Origin: Cytobacillus pseudoceanisediminis
Lineage (GTDB): Bacteria > Bacillota > Bacilli > Bacillales > Cytobacillaceae
Assembly: GCF_023516215.1 (NCBI RefSeq)
Contig: NZ_CP097350.1
Span: 278,542-342,541 of the forward strand
Direction of reading: 5' to 3'
Length of the DNA stretch: 64,000 bases
Shown here in pieces: positions 36,546 through 45,142 of this stretch. The notes under the pieces were generated by a model. That model was not told the origin of the DNA. It worked only from the letters and a program-made list of their open reading frames with translations, and did no database searches. A program made the position numbers and the translations under genes. Every line of letters begins with the position of its first letter. Position 1 is the first letter of the stretch.

Positions 36546-37954
36546 ATGGAGAAAGCAAAAGAAAAGAAAGGGTTAAAATGGGGTATACCTGATGCCTATG
36601 TTATTTTATTTGGTATTTTAGCCCTTATGGCGGTTTTGACTTATCTTATACCAGCTGGTGAGTTCTCTAGAGAAGAAATAGAAGGTATAACAATGGTAGT
36701 ACCAGATAGCTATCAACAGATAGCTTCCTCACCTGCAAGTCTTCTAGACATATTTCTTGCCATTCAAGAAGGGATGATTAGTTCCGCTCCTTTGATTTTC
36801 CTAGTATTAATCATTGGAGGATCGTTTGCAGTTATCGAATCAACTGGTGCAATTGATGCAATGATTTTAAAAACGATAGAAAAAACTAAAAATAAAGAAT
36901 TACTTTTGATAACAGTTGTGTGTATTCTCTTTTCAATTTTTGGAGCACTAGGGATTATCGTTAATGCGGTAATAGCATTTATACCTATAGGTATCATTCT
37001 GGCACGTTCAATGAAGTTGGATGCTATGGTGGGTGTATCAATTATATATCTTGGAGCATACGCAGGATTTAATACCGCTTTCCTTGACCCGCTAACAACA
37101 GGTACTGCACAGCAAATTGCCCAGCTGCCTTTGTTTTCTGGTATCGGGTACCGAATTGTCATTTATATCACAATACTAATTACAACCATTGCCTACATTG
37201 CTTATTATGCAAATAAGATAAAAAATGATCCTGCTAAAAGTGTATTGGGGAATACCCTTTTCCGAAAATCGAAGAGAAAAATCAGTTAAATAAACAAGTT
37301 GTTCTCACTGGTGTACATAAACTTGTGTTGTTCTGGCTTGTAATCGGAATCGGAATCTATGTATTTGGGGTTTTTCAATACAATTGGTCTTTAAATGAGA
37401 TGGCTGCAATATTTCTAATAATTGCAGTGGGAACTGCGATCATTTCAAAGATATCACCAAACAAACTTATTGTAGAATTCTTTAAGGGTGCTAAGGGATT
37501 AGTGTATGGAGCAATGATTATTGGAATGGCTCGTTCCATTGTAGTGGTGTTAGAAGATGGGAAGATTTTAGATACAATTGTTCAGGGTATGGCAAATCTG
37601 ATGACACCTTTTACTAGTGTTATGGGTGCGTTGGTAATGTTTATTGCCAACTTATTATTTAATATCTTAGTTTCTTCCGGAAGTGGCCAGGCCGTTATAG
37701 TTATGCCAATTATGACACCATTGGCAGATATTATGGAAATTCCCAGACAAGTTGCAGTACAAGCATACAAAATGGGAGATGGCTTTACTAATGTAATAAC
37801 ACCTACATCTGGGATATTGATGGCAAATTTAGCAATTGCAGGTGTATCGTGGATAAAATGGATTCGGTTCATTTTTCCATTACTTATGATTTGGATCATC
37901 CTGGGATCAATTTTCCTTGTAATCGGCGTATGGATGAATTGGGGACCTTTTTAA
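36546..37954 (+). pseudogene. YfcC-family (basic amino acid/dicarboxylate antiporter-type) permease, frameshifted
   Basis: Start ATG 36546, preceded by CGGAGGTG. Two frames join near 37247-37260 with one extra base to give a permease of about 470 residues with 12 or so membrane helices. The first half has GAYAGFNTAFLDPLTTGTAQ and the second SSGSGQAVIVMPIMTPLAD, the paired signatures of the YfcC/DcuC-like fold. Divergent from an RpiR gene and next to the aminoacylase and racemase, so it likely imports N-acylated amino acids or small peptides. It is the main plus-strand gene inside the array. Confidence 0.75.
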
Positions 37955-38018
37955 ATTGCGTTTTTAGAGCTGCCAATCACAGCCTGGAAAGTTATAATGA
38001 AGGTATACTGTAATTAAG

Positions 38019-38055
38019 AGCCTTCTTTTCTCTTATATAGAAAGAAGGCTTTTTT
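38019..38055 (+). terminator. Terminator of the transporter gene
   Basis: AGCCTTCTTT pairs with AAAGAAGGCT and is followed by TTTTT. Confidence 0.85.
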
Positions 38056-38125
38056 ATTGTTATTAAAATACAAGTGCATCCTACCTGACCTTCATAATAT
38101 CTTTTAAAATATCATTTTTTATACT

Positions 38126-38255
38126 CACCTTGTACCTCCTCCATAGCTTTTTTATTCTGATTATTTAGGTAACAAAATTTCTGCCTATGGAAGCATACCT
38201 GTTTACTTTTGGACTCTTAGTTTATGAACAGATCAGTTTGACATTAACTGTTTGT
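38126..38255 (-). pseudogene. Remnant of a second Nudix-like gene start
   Basis: Resembles 28886-29010, the leader of the Nudix-like gene. On the minus strand it even continues into the coding start: ATG then ATATTTTAAAAGATAT against ATG-GATATTTCAAAAGATGT. After about ten codons the match ends. So only the promoter and first codons of a related array gene remain. Confidence 0.55.
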
Positions 38256-38304
38256 ATTGTGTTTTATAATAATAAAAGGGATGCCTGTACTTTTGAAACT
38301 GCTT

Positions 38305-38333
38305 CTTTAACTAACCTCCCTCAATAAAAGAAA
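38305..38333 (-). repeat. Array repeat 16, partial
   Basis: TTTAACTAACCTCCCTCAAT, then AAAAGAAACG; central bases lost. Confidence 0.55.
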
Positions 38334-38369
38334 CGTACACACCCGATTACTCCTGATTTCTTAGATTTT

Positions 38370-38430
38370 CATAGCTGCCCCGTTAGTCGAATAAAAAAAG
38401 AGCTGCCGATCTCATTAGATCTTCAACTCT
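38370..38430 (-). repeat. Array repeat 17
   Basis: CATAGCTGCCCCGTTAGT, then CGAATAAAAAAAG and a longer imperfect hairpin with AGAGCTGCCGATCT pairing with AGATCTTCAACTCT. Confidence 0.85.
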
Positions 38431-38464
38431 TGCACCCGTTTAGAATATAAAAAAACTAGAATTT

Positions 38465-38866
38465 TTATGCTAATATACCAAGTAAATCTAATTGAAAGAC
38501 TATTACTATGAAAATTACCAATAAAAACATTTCACTAATAGTCAGAATAGATTGTTTGGGGTTCTGTGAATACTTCCACTCAAAAAATGCCCTTATCCCA
38601 TAATCTAATACAACAAAAATGACTAATGCAAATACCCAAAGTTCAATAGAAAAGCTTTGGAAAAGCACTAAATAAAGGAAAATTAAATTGGTAATAATAG
38701 AAGAAATTCTTAAACTCCAATCAATTTTTCGATGTATTTTGTTTATGTGGTTATAAGAAAAAAATTCCTTTTTCTCTTTCTCGATATTAAGTGTCTTTCT
38801 CAAACAAAGCTTAACTACTGCAATAAGAGCAAAAGTAAGTAACGCAATTATTGCCAATTTAGCCAA
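38465..38866 (-). CDS. DUF4181-like membrane protein
   Basis: 133 residues with three to four membrane helices. A conserved-looking cytoplasmic stretch (EKEKKEFFSYNHINKIHRKI) and the motif FFEWKYSQNP match my memory of Bacillus DUF4181 proteins of unknown role. Single gene after repeat 17. Confidence 0.65.
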   Translation of the reverse strand: MAKLAIIALLTFALIAVVKLCLRKTLNIEKEKKEFFSYNHINKIHRKIDWSLRISSIITNLIFLYLVLFQSFSIELWVFALVIFVVLDYGIRAFFEWKYSQNPKQSILTISEMFLLVIFIVIVFQLDLLGILA

Positions 38867-38889
38867 ACTTAATAATCCCCCTTTTTAAA

Positions 38890-38919
38890 CTCTACTGCCC
38901 CATTTGTTCAATAAGAAAG
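38890..38919 (-). repeat. Array repeat 18
   Basis: CTCTACTGCCCCATTTGTTC then AATAAGAAAG; hairpin half missing. Confidence 0.75.
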
Positions 38920-38931
38920 TGATAACCAAAA

Positions 38932-39135
38932 CTATATAAAGTTGACCAATTTATCCTTAGAACAATAACTACATTGCTTAACTTCTCTTTTGATTTCGCC
39001 TTGTTTCTTAAATTTATTACAAATCTGATTAACCTGCTGCCTTGGTTGAATATTTAAAACCTCAGACAGGCAATCATCACAATAAATATCACTTGTACTT
39101 TTTAAGAGTTTTTGTATTTTTTCAGTATTAGTCAC
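38932..39135 (-). CDS. Small zinc-ribbon-like protein
   Basis: 67 residues with two CxxC pairs: IYCDDCL near residue 18 and QCSYCSKD near residue 54. A helix-turn-helix-like segment lies between (LNIQPRQQVNQICNKFKKQG). It may be a metal-bound DNA-binding protein. No known family. Single-gene array unit. Confidence 0.6.
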   Translation of the reverse strand: MTNTEKIQKLLKSTSDIYCDDCLSEVLNIQPRQQVNQICNKFKKQGEIKREVKQCSYCSKDKLVNFI

Positions 39136-39180
39136 TACCGATACCTCATAATATTTTTATTTGTTTCTTAATGCTTATTA

Positions 39181-39220
39181 TTCCTTATTAAGCTAAACTA
39201 CCCTTTAGCTTAATAAGGAA
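39181..39220. repeat. Array repeat 19, perfect 17-bp palindrome
   Basis: TTCCTTATTAAGCTAAA, six-base loop CTACCC, then the exact reverse complement. The sequence reads like an array core (AGCTAAACTACCCTTTAG) turned into a symmetric hairpin. Confidence 0.75.
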
Positions 39221-39288
39221 TTCGAGAATAAAAGCGTTTATCCTTTCACGATCACTTCCAGTGTTAGTAAAAATTGATATAATAGTAT

Positions 39289-39474
39289 TCATTTACTTCT
39301 GTCTTTCTTCCATTTATAAGGTTTACTTGACCAATTATATAAAAGAATAAATAAGAACATCATAAAAGATATCCCTATATTATCAACCCACTTAACCTCT
39401 TTATTAACAATAAACTGACAAACAATTGATACTACAAAAAATATTAACGGATATCTAATGCTTTTTTTAAGCAA
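39289..39474 (-). CDS. Small membrane protein
   Basis: 61 residues, two hydrophobic helices (YPLIFFVVSIVCQFIVN and IGISFMMFLFILLYNW) and a basic C-terminal tail. No known family. Ribosome-binding site is weak (no clean GGAGG). Confidence 0.45.
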   Translation of the reverse strand: MLKKSIRYPLIFFVVSIVCQFIVNKEVKWVDNIGISFMMFLFILLYNWSSKPYKWKKDRSK

Positions 39475-39560
39475 ATTGTCACCATTTTCAATTCCCTCTT
39501 GTGCTAACTACCCCCGCTTGTGCCCTTTACATTAAAAGAATGCTCCTTAATGACTTTCCT

Positions 39561-39761
39561 TCAATGTCTTTTTATATCGAAATAACTCATCAAACCACAT
39601 ACTAAAACTCCTAATCCCAAAAAAACAGTAAAAAACCAATTCTCTTCCCAACTTACAACTACACTATATAAACAAGCCAATGCAATAATTAATGCTGCAT
39701 ATTTTGCTCGCAGTATTTTTATTATTGAAGGTTTTACATCATTCAAATTATTACACTCCAA
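39561..39761 (-). CDS. Small membrane protein
   Basis: Up to 66 residues; TTG 39761 or the in-frame TTG five codons later (GGAG at 8-9 nt) are possible starts. Two hydrophobic helices, YAALIIALACLYSVVVSW and FFTVFLGLGVLVCGLM. No known family. Confidence 0.45.
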   Translation of the reverse strand: MECNNLNDVKPSIIKILRAKYAALIIALACLYSVVVSWEENWFFTVFLGLGVLVCGLMSYFDIKRH

Positions 39762-39792
39762 TTTGGATAATTTAGTGACGTGAGTGCTATAC

Positions 39793-40032
39793 CTACATTA
39801 AGTTATTACTGACGTACCATCCTAAAAGCCAACCAATGATTCCGCCTATAATTCCTAAATAAATCATTGCTGACCCTTGCTTACTCCTCTGGTAATCTCG
39901 CCTTATTACAACTCCTATGCATATAGGGAAAAACAATAGCATAGGCGGCATTAAGTTAAAAGTTAATAAGATGACAGATAACCACCCAATTGTTAGGAGT
40001 ATACCTTTACCATTTTTTTGTTCATTTCCCAT
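39793..40032 (-). CDS. Small membrane protein
   Basis: 79 residues from ATG 40032 after GAGGTGAG. Three hydrophobic segments (ILLTIGWLSVILLTFNLMPP, MLLFFPICIGVVI, IGGIIGWLLGW). No known family; last minus-strand gene of the array. Confidence 0.5.
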   Translation of the reverse strand: MGNEQKNGKGILLTIGWLSVILLTFNLMPPMLLFFPICIGVVIRRDYQRSKQGSAMIYLGIIGGIIGWLLGWYVSNNLM

Positions 40033-40113
40033 CAACTCACCTCATTTAATACCCTAAATTTTACATTTGTTTCTCATTCTATCATATAGAGAGCTTTAAA
40101 ATAATAATTTCTT

Positions 40114-40153
40114 TGATTATCTAATCTGCTTTGTTACTTAGATAAGAAAAAGT
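40114..40153 (-). repeat. Array repeat 20, degenerate
   Basis: ATTATCTAATCTGCTTTGTT, then ACTTAGATAAGAAAAAG; keeps the general layout but not the CCCC core. Confidence 0.45.
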
Positions 40154-40418
40154 AATTCATGTTTATTGAAGAATCACAAGTATAAAAAATATGTACCTAT
40201 TAAAAAAAACAGGGCCTTTTAAGCTATGACAATAGATCCTTACGAAAAGCATAATTAATAAGTTTATGGGTTGTTTATCTTATTTTATTTTCCAAAAAAA
40301 GGGTGTTTCTATTAAAGATAGAATTTCTTATGAACAGGAGGTGTTTGGTAATTTATGGGGTAAGGAAATCAAAAATACTGGTTTTCTAAAGGCAAATCAA
40401 TTAAAGGGAGTGTTCTAT

Positions 40419-40916
40419 TTGAAAAAGTTTATTAGTTTGGTATTCTCGCTTCTACTATTAATATCTATTTCTTCTCCAACTAGTGCCTCTACAAATCATA
40501 CAGATAATCATAACCATGAAATAGAACATCACAATCATGCGCACGAAAGCTTCTCTGATACTAGTAAGAGTAAGAAAAAGCAAGATGGGGATTTTGGAGT
40601 CTTATACGTTCCCTGTCCAGAGACAGGAACAAAACATCAAATGAAGGCTCGCGGGACTGGAAAGCATACCCTAACCAATGGAAGTACATGGATTGGGAAT
40701 TTGTATCAATGTTCCGGTTGCCTTATGACATTAACTACTTACTATAACTATTTTAATTCTGGTGAAAGGCCAAATGGTCCTGGAAAATACATTTTAGCTT
40801 CAGCACCTGTTTTTGTAAGTCCTGCAGGCTACGTCTTTTCTGGAAGATACACGTTATCAGGACCAGCCACTTCATGGATTACAGGTGTATTTGGAAGCAT
40901 GTCGTTTTCATATTAG
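40419..40916 (+). CDS. Secreted protein with His-rich N-terminus
   Basis: 165 residues from TTG 40419 after AAAGGGAG; a longer frame lacks a ribosome-binding site. Signal peptide KKFISLVFSLLLLISISSPT, cleaved near TSAS. A His/Asp/Asn-rich stretch (TDNHNHEIEHHNHAHES) follows and could bind metal. The rest has two Cys pairs (VPCPE and YQCSGC) and a Gly/Ser-rich region. Function unknown. It is on the plus strand and ends in a strong terminator. Confidence 0.6.
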   Translation: MKKFISLVFSLLLLISISSPTSASTNHTDNHNHEIEHHNHAHESFSDTSKSKKKQDGDFGVLYVPCPETGTKHQMKARGTGKHTLTNGSTWIGNLYQCSGCLMTLTTYYNYFNSGERPNGPGKYILASAPVFVSPAGYVFSGRYTLSGPATSWITGVFGSMSFSY

Positions 40917-41005
40917 TATCCTAACAACTGACTAAATCGTTGCTAAATCTTTGTTCACTATACTAGTTAAAAAGGGATTTGTGACGCGAAGAACTCTATA
41001 AACTT

Positions 41006-41050
41006 AAAAATGGCTTGCCAAAACTATTTTTAGTTAGCAAGCCATTTTTA
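41006..41050 (+). terminator. Terminator
   Basis: AAAATGGCTTGC pairs with GCAAGCCATTTTT; lies between the secreted protein gene and the convergent ligase gene. Confidence 0.85.
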
Positions 41051-41093
41051 TTGTCATTTATTTGATATGCATTTCAAAACGAAACTTTTTTCA

Positions 41094-41942
41094 TTATGAG
41101 ATAAATTCTACAAAGGAAGGGATACGTAATTTATTTTCTTTTGTCAGGTTACGATATTTTACCTTTGCCTTTATTTTTGGTTCCAGGAAAATAAAGTCCT
41201 TGTTTTCATCAACTACATAATTACGGTACTCTTGATAAAACTTTTTCCTCGCTGCAGGAACCATGAACTCCATTAATCCAACAGGTCTCATTTTGTTCCC
41301 CTCTTCCAAGCTTAGAAGGAGTCCAAATTCGTTTTTTCTCAATCCTGTAATGTAAACATCAGCGAAAGAGTAATTGATGACTTTAAGCCAATTATGAGAC
41401 CTATTTTTAATTTTATATAAGGAGTCTGCTTTTTTTATAACAATCCCTTCTAGTCCATGCTCTTTGGTTAAATTAAAATATGCTTCCGCATTTCCGGTTG
41501 TCCATTCGACCGGTGCTATATATTGAGAAGGTTTGATTAAAGATTTTAATAGTTCTTTTCTCTTGAGCAGAGGTAAATGCGTAATTCTTTTATCCTCAAG
41601 ATAGATAATATCGAATACACAATACTGTATGGGTTGTATTCCATTTCTCCCCGCTTGAAATCTGCTCATTGTTTCCTCGAAATCAGGTTTACCTCCAGGA
41701 CCAGGCACAACTACTTCTCCATCCAGGATCGTTCCATTTGGGATAACTATATTCAGGAGCTCAGGAAACTTCCCTGTTATTTCATTTCCATGTCGAGTAT
41801 ATAGTTTTATAACGTTATCCCATTTAGCTAGAAGTAACCTAATCCCATCTATTTTTAATTCGGAGATATATTCATTTTCATCAAATGGAAGCTCATCGAA
41901 TGGAGGACTGAATTTATGCAATAACATTGGTGAAACAAACAT
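41094..41942 (-). CDS. ATP-dependent DNA ligase
   Basis: 282 residues from ATG with GAGGTGG upstream. Motif I is KIDGIR with catalytic Lys 30; further ligase motifs are ILDGEVVVPG (III), EGIVIKKADS (IV) and WLKVI (V). A short OB-fold-like C-terminal part follows. The size and layout resemble phage/plasmid ligases of Bacillus (SPbeta YoqV type). It seals nicks in double-stranded DNA and may serve the mobile element in replication or repair. Confidence 0.9.
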   Translation of the reverse strand: MFVSPMLLHKFSPPFDELPFDENEYISELKIDGIRLLLAKWDNVIKLYTRHGNEITGKFPELLNIVIPNGTILDGEVVVPGPGGKPDFEETMSRFQAGRNGIQPIQYCVFDIIYLEDKRITHLPLLKRKELLKSLIKPSQYIAPVEWTTGNAEAYFNLTKEHGLEGIVIKKADSLYKIKNRSHNWLKVINYSFADVYITGLRKNEFGLLLSLEEGNKMRPVGLMEFMVPAARKKFYQEYRNYVVDENKDFIFLEPKIKAKVKYRNLTKENKLRIPSFVEFIS

Positions 41943-42061
41943 CCATACCACCTCATTTCAACATTAACAGATACCTTTAATAGTATCCTTATAAAATTGG
42001 TGGCAAGTTATCCAAATGCTTGTAAAGTAACCATTTTGGAGGATTTGAAGTCTGAATTTTC

Positions 42062-42090
42062 TTGACCCTGCCATAATTAGGTAATATAAT
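42062..42090 (+). promoter_or_regulatory. Promoter of the 42158-43914 gene pair
   Basis: TTGACC, 17-nt spacer, TATAAT. Confidence 0.75.
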
Positions 42091-42157
42091 AAACACTATA
42101 AATTGGTGTAATTTAAAACGAATTTATTTTTTTATTTAATTACTGGTGGTGAATAGG

Positions 42158-43192
42158 ATGAACACTTTACTTAGTGCGGCTAATGCAGCATTGCAATATA
42201 ACAGAGGAAAACAAACAGGGTTAGCGGGTTTAGTTTTTATAGGAATTGTATTACTTGCTGCTTATCAATGGGATCATATCGTCCCTATTTTGGAAGCAAT
42301 CGGTTTGATAAGTTTTCTCGATAAATGGGGTCTCATATATGAAGGTGAATCTTATATGACTGGATTCAGCATCTTTATGGTTGCATTTAGGATTTGCATA
42401 TTGTTTGTAGTACTAGGATTTCTAACCTTAGTTCTTGGTATTATATTTTCAATTATTGGCTCAAGTAATATAGGTGCTGCAATTTTGGGTACTTTTGTGG
42501 TTGTACTAGCATTACCTTTTATTTTGTTGTGGTCACTCTACGATACTATATTTACACCAAAAGAAGTCCGGGAAGAACGAAAAAGAGAACGAATGAGAAT
42601 ATATAAAGAAGCTAATAGTACTCCAATTGATATCATAAAGGAGAACTATAATGAAATTACTGAAGATGAGGCAATAAGGTATTTGAACCGAATTCCTACT
42701 AAGGGAGACCATTTATTCTTATTAGGGATAACAGAGGAAAACGAAGTATTTTTTGTTTTTCCAAAACCATATTTTTTAAATACTGAGAATTTCAGTGCTG
42801 GCCTATGGGGAATAAAATCCATTATGAAACGGTGCAATGGCTCAGAATTTGGTATTGGGCCATTTCAGATAGATATTAAGCCAGAAGAGATTTACCCAGG
42901 TAGAGGTATTCAGCCAGTCCCAATTGATCGGATTACTTTCTATCACTCTGAAAATAGCCATAAGGATATTAAAGCGAAATCTCAGCAATTTAGTTACCGG
43001 GATGAATATAGAAAATACATTGATGAAATACAGTCAACATACATTCAAAAAAAGGATAATTTAGAAAAAACCATTTCTATTACTCCAAATAAAGAAAGAT
43101 TCAATGAAGCAGTCCAAGAAATAGTAAATTTCAATGCTTCCAATGAAGAGATAGTAAGGATGATGATACAATCTGAAGGAAGAGTACAATAG
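42158..43192 (+). CDS. Membrane protein with a large cytoplasmic domain
   Basis: 344 residues from ATG after GGTGGTG. Three hydrophobic segments in the first 140 residues (LAGLVFIGIVLLAAY; ICILFVVLGFLTLVLGIIF; ILGTFVVVLALPFILLW), then a charged linker and a cytoplasmic domain (residues about 170-344) with HLFLLGITEENEVFFVFPKP. No known family. It is followed after 11 bp by the repeat protein, so the two are one operon with its own promoter. Confidence 0.6.
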   Translation: MNTLLSAANAALQYNRGKQTGLAGLVFIGIVLLAAYQWDHIVPILEAIGLISFLDKWGLIYEGESYMTGFSIFMVAFRICILFVVLGFLTLVLGIIFSIIGSSNIGAAILGTFVVVLALPFILLWSLYDTIFTPKEVREERKRERMRIYKEANSTPIDIIKENYNEITEDEAIRYLNRIPTKGDHLFLLGITEENEVFFVFPKPYFLNTENFSAGLWGIKSIMKRCNGSEFGIGPFQIDIKPEEIYPGRGIQPVPIDRITFYHSENSHKDIKAKSQQFSYRDEYRKYIDEIQSTYIQKKDNLEKTISITPNKERFNEAVQEIVNFNASNEEIVRMMIQSEGRVQ

Positions 43193-43203
43193 AGAGGCAA
43201 TCT

Positions 43204-43914
43204 ATGGATAACGAGGAATTAATAAATCAATTAGAACAACACAAATCGGAAATAACAACTGCTGCACATTGGAACTCATATGCAAAAAGTGTTGGTTTAC
43301 CAGATTCAAATAAGTTGATCGCTAATTATGGGTCATGGAATGAATTAAAACGTAAGCTAGGGCTTCCGGTAACAAATACATCATATACTCCGAGCGAGAT
43401 ACGAACAATAGTCAAAAAGCATAAGAATCATGTTAGGACCCAATCTGTATGGGATCTATATGCGAGGGAACATTCTTTACCCTCTTCTAAGACGCTTATA
43501 AAGAGTTTTGAAACATGGAGTGAAGTAAGGAAATATGTTGGGAATAAACGTGAAAGAAAACCGACATATACAAAGAAAGACATTAAAGATATACTCAAAA
43601 ACCATGCTCCCAATTTCCAAAATCGTACACAATGGGATGTTTATGCAAAAGAGAATAAACTTCCGACTTACAAGACTATAAAGAAATATTTTGATTACGA
43701 GGAAATTACAAAAATTCTTAACAAGGAAAAAAAGATTAATTTATCAAAAGATGATCTAATACGCATAGCACTTAAGCATAAGGATATATTTTTAACATCA
43801 AGCATGGCAAGATGGGATATATATGCTTCTGAGAATAACTTGCCTAGAAGTACCACCTTCCATAAACATTTTGGCTCCTGGAACACAGCTAAAAATGTGA
43901 TAAAGCCAATGTAA
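43204..43914 (+). CDS. Protein of four HNH-associated-type repeats
   Basis: 236 residues built from four repeats of about 55 residues, each with W-x(2)-YA-x(4)-LP-x(5)-F-x-SW (for example HWNSYAKSVGLPDSNKLI and RWDIYASENNLPRSTTF). This is the homing-endonuclease-associated repeat pattern (HNH_repeat), a predicted DNA-binding helix unit, but no nuclease domain is attached. Co-transcribed with the membrane protein before it. Function unknown; DNA binding is inferred. Confidence 0.7.
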   Translation: MDNEELINQLEQHKSEITTAAHWNSYAKSVGLPDSNKLIANYGSWNELKRKLGLPVTNTSYTPSEIRTIVKKHKNHVRTQSVWDLYAREHSLPSSKTLIKSFETWSEVRKYVGNKRERKPTYTKKDIKDILKNHAPNFQNRTQWDVYAKENKLPTYKTIKKYFDYEEITKILNKEKKINLSKDDLIRIALKHKDIFLTSSMARWDIYASENNLPRSTTFHKHFGSWNTAKNVIKPM

Positions 43915-43917
43915 TTT

Positions 43918-43952
43918 AAAAGCCAGCTCTCCTGTTATTGGAGGCTGGCTTC
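43918..43952. terminator. Bidirectional terminator
   Basis: AAAGCCAGC-TCTCC pairs with GGAGGCTGGCTT; shared by two convergent genes and overlaps the last codons of the minus-strand one. Confidence 0.75.
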
Positions 43953-44567
43953 TATCTGTTTAATGATATCCCATGCAGAAGTAGTTATTACGTAAGTGCC
44001 TATTTCATCCTCATGGTGAGAGTCTGATAAAGTTAATAGATCAAAATTTACTGTGGCTTCTTTTTGATCGTCGTATTTAATGGTTAGTGAGATTGTGTTG
44101 CTATCTGCATTTAAGAACCCTTTATTTACTTTATACAAAATCTCTTTTAGAGTACCATTGCGAGAAATTTTATCCATTATTTCTTTAGTAACAGCATCTT
44201 TATCGGGATTTTTACTCTTAAATAAATCTTGAGAGATAGACTCTACATAAAAACTAGATAAAAAGATGTCGGTATTGTTGCTAAGAAGCCCAGCAATAAA
44301 ATATTTTATGGCATCTTTTTTGGGATCTTCTTTTCCCTCATGCTCAGCATGTTCTGGATGGAAATAACCGATGTCTTGGTCGTTACCTTCCGCTAATTGA
44401 ATTGTTTTCTCAGTGTATTCTTTTGAATCTTTTATTTCCTTCAGTACCTCTTCTTTAGTAGCGTCTAACTCAATCCTTTGTTTGTCTGAATTGATATCTA
44501 GATAGATAAACAAAGAAACACCTAAAATGGCCATTATTGATATTAAAGCGGCAGATTTTTTATTCAT
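43935..44567 (-). CDS. Membrane-anchored conjugation-operon protein, VirB8-like possibility
   Basis: 210 residues. One N-terminal membrane helix (ALISIMAILGVSLFIYL), then an extracytoplasmic domain of mixed helix and strand with a His-rich stretch (YFHPEHAEHEGKED). The size and one-helix-plus-domain plan fit VirB8/TcpC-like channel proteins, but no decisive motif is seen. It starts 2 nt after the lipoprotein gene and is the last gene of the transfer operon in view. Confidence 0.5.
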   Translation of the reverse strand: MNKKSAALISIMAILGVSLFIYLDINSDKQRIELDATKEEVLKEIKDSKEYTEKTIQLAEGNDQDIGYFHPEHAEHEGKEDPKKDAIKYFIAGLLSNNTDIFLSSFYVESISQDLFKSKNPDKDAVTKEIMDKISRNGTLKEILYKVNKGFLNADSNTISLTIKYDDQKEATVNFDLLTLSDSHHEDEIGTYVITTSAWDIIKQIEASLQ

Positions 44568-44569
44568 GA

Positions 44570-45100
44570 TTATTGAGGTGTCTCTCCGTCTGAGGTTTCA
44601 AGACTCTTTCTTAGTATTTTCCATTCATTATTGATAGATGCTTGATTCGTTTTAATTTCTTGGTACTCAGTTCTTAGATAGTTTTTATCAATTTCATTTT
44701 CTTCAGTGTTGGCCATATCAATAGCAGTTAACAAAAGTCCGTGAGAACGATTAATTAGCGCAATAAGATTTTGATGGTTCTCAAATAATTCGGGCTCTAC
44801 ATCTAAACTTTCAACATCAGAAACTAGTGTATTTGATATTTCTATATTGTCTTTCATAGATTTTGCGAATTGTTCACGGCTGTATTGTTCAGTATATAAG
44901 CCATCTAATGAATTATTAAAGGACTTAAAAATTGATGTCATTTGATCAAAATATACTTGTAAGGACTTATCATATTCTTCTAGATAGGATTTATTTTCTT
45001 CAGTTACCTTTAAACTTGCTGTAGCATTTTGTTTTGAGGAACATCCCATTAAAATAAAGATACTAGTAATGATAATAGTTGCAATCCCTAGCTTTTTCAC
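44570..45100 (-). CDS. Lipoprotein of the conjugation operon
   Basis: 176 residues with a lipoprotein signal (ATIIITSIFILMGCSS, Cys about residue 20). The mature part is helical and acidic (EENKSYLEEYDKSLQVYFDQ) and may form a coiled coil. No known family. Between the wall hydrolase and the membrane-anchored gene; presumably part of the transfer apparatus or an exclusion protein. Confidence 0.6.
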   Translation of the reverse strand: MKKLGIATIIITSIFILMGCSSKQNATASLKVTEENKSYLEEYDKSLQVYFDQMTSIFKSFNNSLDGLYTEQYSREQFAKSMKDNIEISNTLVSDVESLDVEPELFENHQNLIALINRSHGLLLTAIDMANTEENEIDKNYLRTEYQEIKTNQASINNEWKILRKSLETSDGETPQ

Positions 45101-45142
45101 AAATACTGATTCTCCTTTTTAGAGGGGGAATCCCCTCATTTA

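Noticed and set aside
18451..40153. Array repeat as a CRISPR array
   Set aside because: Spacing is 0.5-5 kb with genes between, and no cas genes were seen.
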